A stretch of 7,149 nt of DNA from DASZGI01 sp035938995 (lineage in GTDB: Bacteria; Actinomycetota; Actinomycetes; Streptomycetales; Catenulisporaceae). The notes beneath the pieces are model-generated. The model saw only the letters and a program-made list of their open reading frames with translations, searched no databases and had not been told where the DNA came from. The stretch covers positions 1 through 7,149 of the forward strand of contig NZ_DASZGI010000188.1 of the NCBI RefSeq assembly GCF_035938995.1, written 5' to 3'. The position numbers were made by a program, and so were the translations under genes. Shown here in pieces: positions 1 through 5,900 of the stretch. Position 1 is the stretch's first letter. Each line of letters starts with the position of its first letter.

Positions 1-13
1 GCGCGCCGGTCAC
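1..13 (-). CDS. Possible start of a further minus-strand gene (13 bases only)
   Basis: On the minus strand a GTG at 13-11 overlaps the TGA stop of the acyltransferase gene (12-10) in a GTGA arrangement. The same arrangement joins the ACP and acyltransferase genes upstream. The four codons visible would read Met(Val)-Thr-Gly-Ala before the window ends. If real, this is the third gene of a coupled minus-strand operon. In tetronate clusters the gene after the E2-type acyltransferase is often an alpha/beta-hydrolase-type eliminase (Agg5 family), which would be the natural prediction, but nothing in these 13 bases shows a family. GTGA overlaps also arise by chance in GC-rich DNA. Confidence 0.3.
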
Positions 14-831
14 CCCGCTGCCCGCTCCTCGGCGGCGACCCGGGCGATCGGGTGGTCGGGCGACGGCGACGCACCGGAGAACCCTTCGAGCTGGGCCACG
101 AGGTCGCCGAGCACGTCGGCCGCCTCCGCGCCGTCGATGACCCGGTGGTCGAACGTCAGGCTCAGCCTCAGGACCGGCGCCACCTGGATCTGCCCGCCGC
201 GCACCACCGGCCGATCCGTACACCGGCCGACTCCGAGAGTGACGGTGGTGCCGCCGACCGAGTAGAAGTCGTCGACCGCGCCGTGTCCCAGCGACGTCAC
301 CGCGAAGGTCCCGAACACCGAGGTGCGACGGCCCGCCGACCGGGCCGCGGCGCGAAACGCCAGGCGGCCGATCGCGCGCGGCAGCCGGTGTAGCGCGCGC
401 ACCGGCGCGAACTGAGCGGCGACGGCGGGGTCGAGCGTGCGGTACTGGTCGACCGACTGCTGGATCTCGTCGAGGCTCGCGCGCTGCAGATCGGGCAGGA
501 CCGCGGTCAGCACGATGCGGTGGCCGTCCAGCGTCTTGTCGAGGGTGAGCTTTCCGTGCGCGGACGGCGACTGCACGAGCCGGGGGCGCAACTTGCCGAC
601 CAGCGCGCTGTTCGCCTCTGGATGCTCGTGCACGACGCGGGCGGCGGCGTATAGGACGTAGCTGACCAGCGAATACCTGCGCCCCTGCGCGAGCATGGCT
701 GCACGGTGCCCGGTCACCCGGGTCATGTCCACATCCGTACTCAGGAAGACCGGGGAGACGGACCGGATCTCCTCCAGGAACGCGAGGGTGTGCCGGCGCT
801 GCCGGGCGATCGGGGCGGTGCGCGCGCTCAC
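10..831 (-). CDS. Stand-alone E2-type (2-oxoacid dehydrogenase family) acyltransferase
   Basis: A 273-residue protein from a GTG start. It has the catalytic fold of dihydrolipoamide acyltransferases and chloramphenicol acetyltransferase. An N-terminal helix (about residues 8-25, QRRHTLAFLEEI) is followed by a strand resembling the E2 'substrate Asp' segment (STDVDMTRV). A GTFAVTSLG block and a TLGVGR block follow, and then the active-site motif HRVIDG with His229, Asp233 and Gly234. No lipoyl domain or E1/E3-binding domain precedes it, so it is not a working subunit of a pyruvate or 2-oxoglutarate dehydrogenase complex. The frame stays open upstream, but that stretch lies over the ACP gene in another frame and reads as Arg/Gly-rich noise. 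The GTG at 831 overlaps the ACP stop (GTGA), so it is the natural start and implies translational coupling. By analogy with Agg4-type enzymes of tetronate pathways, it may acetylate a hydroxyl of an intermediate. The family is clear; the substrate is inference. Confidence 0.85.
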   Translation of the reverse strand: MSARTAPIARQRRHTLAFLEEIRSVSPVFLSTDVDMTRVTGHRAAMLAQGRRYSLVSYVLYAAARVVHEHPEANSALVGKLRPRLVQSPSAHGKLTLDKTLDGHRIVLTAVLPDLQRASLDEIQQSVDQYRTLDPAVAAQFAPVRALHRLPRAIGRLAFRAAARSAGRRTSVFGTFAVTSLGHGAVDDFYSVGGTTVTLGVGRCTDRPVVRGGQIQVAPVLRLSLTFDHRVIDGAEAADVLGDLVAQLEGFSGASPSPDHPIARVAAEERAAG

Positions 832-1061
832 GACGCCGCGGCCAGACGGTAGATCCCCTCGAGGCTGGACGCCGCGAGCACGTCCGGCAGGGACAGCCGA
901 CGACCGGCGATCCGCTCCACCGCGCTGACGAGCCACAGCAGCTGGACCGAGTCCCACCCGGGGATCTGGTCCAGCCGCACGCCCGCGTCGTCCGACTCCA
1001 CCGGCAGGCCGAGTTCGTCCCGCACCAGCGCGAGGAAGTCGTCGAAGTCTTCCATTGCCAT
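828..1061 (-). CDS. Discrete acyl carrier protein (minus-strand operon)
   Basis: A 77-residue acidic, helical protein of normal ACP length. The phosphopantetheine attachment site is Ser38 in PGWDSVQLLWLV, followed by the usual helix III region (SLPDVLAASSLEGIYRLA). Two ATGs compete (1061 and 1055). The first was taken because a GGGGAAGGG purine run lies 6 bases or so upstream of it. The stop overlaps the GTG of the E2-type acyltransferase, so the two are very probably made in fixed proportion and work together. The W-D-S form of the motif and the pairing resemble ACPs that carry small FkbH-derived units such as glyceryl groups in tetronate pathways. No FkbH homologue is visible in this window, so the cargo is unproven. 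The ACP assignment is strong; the cargo is inference. Confidence 0.88.
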   Translation of the reverse strand: MAMEDFDDFLALVRDELGLPVESDDAGVRLDQIPGWDSVQLLWLVSAVERIAGRRLSLPDVLAASSLEGIYRLAAAS

Positions 1062-1190
1062 CCCGTGCCCTTCCCCGGTCGGCGCACCGATCCGGCATCC
1101 GCCCCGGTGCGACCCCGCCGGGGCGCCGCTTCATGCGTCGGAGCCGGCGCACGCGGGCGTCCAGGCGATTTGCCGTCAGCCTCGGTTCGT

Positions 1191-1202
1191 CTGCTTAAGC
1201 AG
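1191..1202. promoter_or_regulatory. Perfect 12-bp palindrome, candidate operator
   Basis: CTGCTTAAGCAG reads identically on both strands. It lies about 33 bases downstream of the proposed minus-strand -10 box, so it would sit just inside the transcript of the ACP/acyltransferase operon, where a bound repressor could block elongation or initiation. The symmetry is certain. Binding by a regulator is inference, because a 12-bp palindrome can occur by chance. Confidence 0.35.
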
Positions 1203-1234
1203 GGCTTGCGCCGAGGGCCGAGATGATATGCGTC

Positions 1235-1263
1235 CGTATACAAGAGTTTTGCCGCCGAATCAA
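1235..1263 (-). promoter_or_regulatory. Candidate minus-strand promoter for the ACP/acyltransferase operon
   Basis: Read on the minus strand, TTGATT (1263-1258) is followed after exactly 17 bases by TATACG (1240-1235). Each hexamer matches the housekeeping sigma-factor consensus at four of six positions, with ideal spacing. It lies in the most AT-rich part of the window and points towards the minus-strand ACP, giving a leader of roughly 165 bases. A second promoter for the plus strand was sought here: a perfect TTGACA sits at 1269-1274, but no -10-like box follows at 16-18 bases. Confidence 0.4.
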
Positions 1264-1272
1264 CCCGGTTGA
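1260..1272. promoter_or_regulatory. 13-base inverted repeat between back-to-back -35-like boxes
   Basis: TCAACCCGGTTGA has two perfect 6-base arms around a single C. It overlaps the minus-strand -35 box (1258-1263) on one side and the plus-strand TTGACA (1269-1274) on the other. A dimeric regulator bound here could act on both divergent operons. The symmetry is directly visible; the function is inference. Confidence 0.35.
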
Positions 1273-1580
1273 CAATGTGTGGACAGTCGGGCGGCTCGCC
1301 GCGACCCGTGCGCGGCGGGCCGGTGGATCATCCGCCGCGGCCCCGCGGCCTGGGAATTCGCCGCCGCGCGAGGTGTGGTGCGACCCCGCCGTGCGCCTCC
1401 TCAGACCCTGCAGTGACAGGGCTTTGGGCGCGCGCAAGCGGCGCACTGGCCCGCACACCAAGCATGAGATGCGCCGCTGGAACGCCGTGCGACACCCTGC
1501 CCTCCGCTCTTTTGAGCGGCGCGGCGGTGTGCCGACCGGCACGAGGCGGCGGACCTCGGCGTGCGCATCGTTTCGGGGCC

Positions 1581-1605
1581 GGGGACCCGGCAGCCGCGGG
1601 GACCC
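1581..1605. repeat. Short direct repeat GGGGACCC x2 in the leader region
   Basis: GGGGACCC occurs at 1581-1588 and again at 1598-1605, 17 bases apart. The first copy lies within a larger near-symmetric CCGGGGACCCGG. A CTGATCAG palindrome follows at 1605-1612. It could be a regulator site or chance in GC-rich DNA. Confidence 0.25.
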
Positions 1606-1768
1606 TGATCAGTGCCCTGCTTCCGACGCCCGGTACGCCGGCGCATCCCGGGGTCGCCCGGCGCTCCCCGAGAGTCGCCCGGACCGCGCCCGTCGCGGCG
1701 GCCACGCCGGCCGACGGGAATCAAGCACAGGTCCGAGCCAGGACTGTGATCAGGGAAAGGACGCGACA

Positions 1769-2035
1769 ATGGCGGTAGTGACGGCGACCGAGGCCGAACA
1801 GTGGCTGATCGAGAAGATCGCCGGCCGGCTCGGTGTGGAGCCCGGCCAGGTGACCCCCGAGCAGTACTTCGACGAGCTGGACCTCGACTCGACCGAGGCG
1901 CTGATCCTCGCCGGCGAGATGGAGAGCTGGCTCGGCTTTGAACTGGGGACCACGGCCCTGTGGTACCACCCCACCATCAAGGAGCTGGCCGCATACATCG
2001 CTGAGGAGTGCGCGCAGCGTGCCACCTCAGCTTAG
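1769..2035 (+). CDS. Discrete acyl carrier protein (plus-strand operon, upstream of the synthase)
   Basis: An 88-residue ACP starting at the ATG at 1769, which has an AAAGGA ribosome site (1756-1761) seven bases upstream. The phosphopantetheine serine is Ser41 in ELDLDSTEALILAGEME. The helix II and III regions follow (WLGFELG, TTALWYHPTIKELAAYIAEE). The F-D-x-L-D-L-D-S form of the motif resembles carrier proteins found as domains or partners of type I PKS and NRPS systems, and differs from the WDSV form of the divergent ACP. The two ACPs therefore probably serve different partners. The frame is open far upstream, but that extension is not protein-like. The gene overlaps the thioesterase gene if the latter begins at its GTG, so the pair is probably coupled. 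Likely roles are presenting a starter or acceptor acyl group to the large synthase, or being the carrier from which the thioesterase acts. These roles are inference. Confidence 0.88.
   Translation: MAVVTATEAEQWLIEKIAGRLGVEPGQVTPEQYFDELDLDSTEALILAGEMESWLGFELGTTALWYHPTIKELAAYIAEECAQRATSA
2003..2021 (+). promoter_or_regulatory. Ribosome-binding site and GTG that favour the longer thioesterase
   Basis: GAGGAG (2003-2008) lies ten bases before a GTG (2019-2021) in the thioesterase frame, inside the 3' end of the ACP gene. The next in-frame start is the ATG at 2088, which has only a weak purine run before it. The sequence between the two starts (KPAEPGHGMAYLVHPG) resembles the lead-in to the first strand in thioesterase domains, so the GTG is preferred. 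The ATG would still preserve the catalytic core. Confidence 0.5.
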
Positions 2036-2903
2036 GAAGAAGCCTTCCGCGGCGCAGTGCCTCAAGCCCGCGGAGCCAGGCCACGGCATGGCTTACCTCG
2101 TCCACCCCGGCGCGCTGCCGGCCGATGTGCATCGCGGCGGCATCGCTGCCGCGATGTCCGGCGGTCTGGGCCTGACCGTGCTCGACCTCGGCGCGCTGCC
2201 CGAGTACTGGGAGGCCGCCCTCACCGGCGGCCGGGCCGAGGCGACGCTGGAAGAACTGGCCGACCAGCTGCGCGGGCACCTGGAGAACGCGCACGAGGAC
2301 GGCCCGGTCGTGCTGGCCGGCTGGTCGTTCGGCGGCGTCGTGGCGCACGCGATGGTCGAGCAGCTCGACCCGGGCCTGCGCCCCGAGCGGCTCGTGCTGC
2401 TGGACAGCATCGCGCCGACCGAGGCGTACAAGCAGCCTGACGACGCGTTGCAGCCGGACCTCCTGCTCGACTGGTTCGCCATGTATCTGGGCGCCAAGCG
2501 GAACCGCGCGATCCCGCTCGACTACAACCGGCTCTTCGGCTGCGACACCGAGAACGGGCTCGCGCTCGTGCTCGAGGCCGCGATCGCCGCGGGGGCGCTG
2601 CCGGCAGACACCGCGCCGCCCGGTCTGCGCAAGCTCTACAGCACCTACGTGGACGGGCTGCTGCGCAACAACCGGCTCACCGACCCGTACCAGGCCCGAC
2701 CCGCCGTCCTCCCGCTGACGCTCATCAGCGCGGAGCGCGGCCTGATCCCGGACGACCCCACGCTCGGCTGGGAGCCGCTCGCGGCCCACGGCCTGAGCCT
2801 GCGCCGCTGCCCGGGCGACCACTACACGATGCTCACCCGGCCGGACGCCACCGCCCAGATCGCGGGCGTCCTGAATCCCGCCCCGGCGGGAACCCGCCCC
2901 TAG
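2019..2903 (+). CDS. Alpha/beta-hydrolase thioesterase (PKS/NRPS type)
   Basis: A 294-residue thioesterase of the family found at the ends of polyketide synthases and peptide synthetases and as free type II enzymes; 271 residues if started at the ATG at 2088. The N-terminal strand with YLVHPG is typical. The nucleophile elbow is AGWSFGG with Ser103. The acid is Asp129 in LVLLDS, 26 residues on, matching the position of the acid in surfactin-type thioesterases. The histidine is His268 in PGDHYTML. A helical lid (about residues 140-230) lies between them. It would hydrolyse or transfer an acyl chain from a carrier-protein thioester in the cytoplasm. Its position between a free ACP and the synthase suggests chain release or removal of misprimed units for this system. 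Being a discrete protein rather than a terminal domain, it could equally be an editing type II enzyme. Confidence 0.85.
   Translation: MPPQLRKKPSAAQCLKPAEPGHGMAYLVHPGALPADVHRGGIAAAMSGGLGLTVLDLGALPEYWEAALTGGRAEATLEELADQLRGHLENAHEDGPVVLAGWSFGGVVAHAMVEQLDPGLRPERLVLLDSIAPTEAYKQPDDALQPDLLLDWFAMYLGAKRNRAIPLDYNRLFGCDTENGLALVLEAAIAAGALPADTAPPGLRKLYSTYVDGLLRNNRLTDPYQARPAVLPLTLISAERGLIPDDPTLGWEPLAAHGLSLRRCPGDHYTMLTRPDATAQIAGVLNPAPAGTRP
2885..2898 (+). other. Small inverted repeat at the end of the thioesterase gene
   Basis: GGCGGG (2885-2890) and CCCGCC (2893-2898) are perfect complements separated by AA, just before the stop. The two-base loop is tight, so the RNA hairpin would lose a pair. There is no T-run after it. 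It is not a convincing terminator, but could slow RNA decay or ribosomes between genes. Confidence 0.25.
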
Positions 2904-2962
2904 GCCGTCCTCGCCCGAGTCGGGCCGCGCTTGCCCGCCCCACCGATTGAGAGAGCCCCGAC
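2904..2962 (+). other. Thioesterase-synthase gap with ribosome site and short inverted repeat
   Basis: This 59-base gap contains the inverted repeat GCCCGAGTCGGGC (2913-2925) and, near its end, the purine run GAGAGAG (2949-2955). The purine run lies seven bases before the GTG of the synthase and decides its start. No strong terminator is present, so the synthase is probably on the same transcript as the ACP and thioesterase genes. Confidence 0.5.
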
Positions 2963-5900
2963 GTGAACGCTTCGCAGCAATCTGACCTCGACAGAAGGCT
3001 CGCCCGCGATCCCATCGCCATCGTCGGGCTGTCCGCGCTCTACCCCAGGTCCCGGGACCTGCGTGAGTTCTGGGGCAACGTGGTCGCGGCGGCCGACTGC
3101 ATCGAGGACGTCCCCGCGACCCACTGGGATGTCTCAGAGCACTACGATCCCGACCCGCACGCGCCGGACAAGACGTACTCCAAGCGGGGCGGCTTCATTC
3201 CGCCGGTGCCCTTCAACCCGCTGGAGTTCGGCCTGCCGCCGAACCAGCTCGACGTCACCGACGTGCTGCAGCTGCTGAGCCTGGTCGTCGCGCGCGACGT
3301 GCTGCGCGACGCCAACGCCGACCGGCCATGGTACGACGCCTCGCGCACCGGTGTAATCCTCGGGGTCACCGGCGCCAACCAGCTCACCCAGCCGCTGTCC
3401 GCCCGCCTGCAGACCCCCGTGCTCAAGGAGGTCGTGCGCAGCTGCGGGCTGTCGGACGAGGACGCGGAGCAGATCGCGGAGAAGTTCAAGCTGGCGTTCG
3501 CGCCGTGGGAGGAGAACTCCTTCCCCGGCATGCTCGGCAACGTGGTCGCCGGCCGGGTCGCCAACCGGCTCGACCTCGGCGGCACCAACATGACGATCGA
3601 CGCGGCCTGCGCCAGCTCGCTCGGCGCGGTCAAGGCGGCGGTCAGCGAGCTGCTCGAGGGCCGGTCCGACACGATGATCGCGGGTGGCTGCGACGCCGAG
3701 AACACGATCTTCATGTTCCTGTGCTTCAGCAAGACCCCGGCGTTCTCCAAGACCGGCCGGATCCGGCCGTTCGACAAGGACGCCGACGGGACGCTGATCG
3801 GCGAGGGCATCGGCATGCTGGCGCTGCGCCGGCTCGCCGACGCCGAACGCGACGGCAACCAGATCTACGCGGTGATCCGCGGCATCGGCACGTCCAGCGA
3901 CGGCCGGTTCAAGTCCATCTACGCCCCCCGCAAGGAAGGGCAGATGGTCGCGCTGCGCCGCGCGTACGAGGACGCCGACTGCTCGCCCGAGACGGTCGAG
4001 CTGTTCGAGGCGCACGGCACCGGCACGGCGGTCGGCGACGCGACGGAGCTGTCCGCGCTCGCGGCGGTGGTGTCCGAGTCCACCTCGGCCAAGAACTACG
4101 CCGCGATCGGCAGCGTGAAGTCGCAGATCGGGCACACGAAGGCGGCGGCCGGCGCGGCCGGGCTGATCAAGCTGTCGCTCGCGCTGCACCACAAGCTGCT
4201 GCCGCCGACCATCAACGTGGACGAGCCGAACCCCGCGGTCGACTTCGCCAACAGCCCGTTCTACGTCAACAGCGAGTCGCGGCCGTGGATCCGGGACCCC
4301 AACCGGGAAGAGCGCCGCGCGGCGTGCTCCTCCTTCGGCTTCGGCGGCACCAACTTCCACATCGTGATGCAGGAGCACGGCGACGGCGACGACCTGCAGG
4401 TCCTGTTCCCGGTGGCGAAGGTCCAGCTGTGGCACGCGCCGGACCAGGCGGCGCTGGCCGCCCAACTGGCCGACGGCACGGCTCCGGCGACCGAGCCGGC
4501 TCCGGCCGACCACGCGCGGGTCGCTTTCGCGGCACGCACGGCCGAGGAAGCTGCCGAACTTCGCGACCTGGCCGCTCAGGAGCTGAAGGCGAACCCGAGC
4601 GCGACATCGTGGGCGCACCCGAAGGGTGTCTACTTCCGCAGCGCTGCGGGCGATATGGGCAAGATCGGCGCGCTGTTCGCCGGACAGGGCAGCCAGTACG
4701 TCAACCTCGGCGCGGCGGCGGTGCTCGCCCTTCCGCCGTTGCGGTCCGCCTTCGACCGGGCGAACCGGCAGTTCGCCGGGGCCACGCCGCTGTCCCGAGT
4801 CGCCTTCCCGCCGCCGGTGTTCGACGCGGCGGCGCGCAACGCGCAGGAGGAGTCGCTGCGCCGGACCGAATACGCGCAGCCCGCGATCGGCGCGCTGTCC
4901 GCGGGTCAGTTCTCTTATCTGCGCGAGCTCGGCTTCGCTGCGGACGGCTACCTCGGCCACAGCTTCGGTGAACTGACCGCGCTGTGGGCGTCGGGCGCCC
5001 TGGCCGACGACGACTACTTCGCGCTGGCCCGCGCACGCGGTGCGGCCATGGCTCCGCCCGCCGACGCGAACTCCGACACCGGGACCATGGCGGCGGTGAA
5101 CGCGCCCGAGCAGCGGGTCGCCGAACTGCTGGCCGCGCACCCGGGTCTGGTCGTGTGCAACCGGAACGCCGCCGACCAGATCGTTGTCGGGGGCGCCACC
5201 GCGGCCGTGGACGCGCTGGTCGCGGCAGCAAAGGCAGCAGGCGTGAAGGCCACCCGGCTGCCGGTGTCGGCCGCCTTCCACACACCCTTCGTCGGGCACG
5301 CGGTCGAGGCCTTCCGCGGCCACGTCAACGCGGTGCAGATCCGGCAGCCCGGCGCCCCGGTGTACGCCAACACCCCGGGTGCGGCCTACAGCGCGGACCT
5401 CGCCAACAATCGCAGGGTACTGACCGAGCAGCTGATCAACCCGGTGAACTTCGCCGACCGGGTCGAGGAGATGTACGCCGCCGGCATCCGGACGTTCGTC
5501 GAGTTCGGGCCCAAGGGCGTGCTCACCAGCCTGGTGCACAGCATCCTCGGCGCCCGCGCGCACACCGCGGTCCAGCTCGACGCCGGGCCGGGACGCGACG
5601 CGGACACGGCGCTCAAGCGGGGCGTGGCGCAGCTGGCCGTGCTCGGCCTGCCGCTCGCCCTGACCGACCGTTACGTGGCCCCGGAGCAGGTTGCCCCTCC
5701 CACAAAGGGGATGGCGGTCCTGCTCAACGGCATCAACCACGTCTCCGACTCGCGCAAGGCCGCGTACCGGAACGCGATCGAGAACGGCTACCGGGTCCCG
5801 AAGCCGGCTCCCGCGGCAGTGCCCGTCCCGGCAGCAGCACTGGTATCGGCACCGGTCGTTGCTGCGCCCGCCGCATCGGTGGTGCCCGCCCCGGCACCGG

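Larger units (their letters stand above)
1062..1768. other. Divergent intergenic region between two ACP genes
   Basis: This 707-base stretch separates the minus-strand ACP from the plus-strand ACP. Open frames crossing it read as Arg/Ala/Pro/Gly-rich strings with no recognisable family and no good ribosome site, so no gene is called. The part at about 1190-1285 is less GC-rich than its surroundings and holds a plausible minus-strand promoter and two perfect palindromes. The rest, about 1290-1760, is very GC-rich and shows only short repeats (see separate entries). It would form a long 5' leader for the plus-strand operon if transcription starts near 1290. No tRNA, recognisable riboswitch or transposon end was seen. 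Confidence 0.7.

Noticed and set aside
10..831. A subunit of a primary-metabolism 2-oxoacid dehydrogenase complex
   Set aside because: It has no lipoyl or E1/E3-binding domain, no E1 or E3 genes alongside, and is coupled to an ACP instead.
832..1152. A 107-residue N-terminal extension of the E2-type acyltransferase
   Set aside because: It overlaps the ACP gene in another frame, is Arg/Gly-rich, and the GTG at 831 coupled to the ACP stop is a better start.
1269..1297. A perfect TTGACA (-35) as a plus-strand promoter
   Set aside because: The bases 16-18 positions downstream (around 1291-1298, CGGCTC) do not resemble a -10 box. It was kept only as part of the palindrome entry.
1223..1768. An upstream extension of the plus-strand ACP to an ATG at 1223
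   Set aside because: The extra 182 residues look like translated non-coding DNA, and the ATG at 1769 has a proper ribosome site and gives a normal-length ACP.
1195..1778. Several overlapping open frames on both strands in the divergent intergenic region
   Set aside because: They show no protein-family motif, no convincing ribosome sites and Arg/Ala/Pro/Gly composition. They also overlap one another on both strands, which is usual for random high-GC DNA.
3328..4971. A 547-codon plus-strand frame inside the synthase
   Set aside because: It is a shifted-frame shadow of the KS-AT region, rich in Arg, Gly and Ala, with no motifs.
3134..5740. An 868-codon open frame on the minus strand
   Set aside because: It lies wholly opposite the synthase, whose KS and AT motifs are unmistakable. 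The minus translation is Arg/Gly/Val-rich with no family motif, as expected from the mirror of a high-GC gene.
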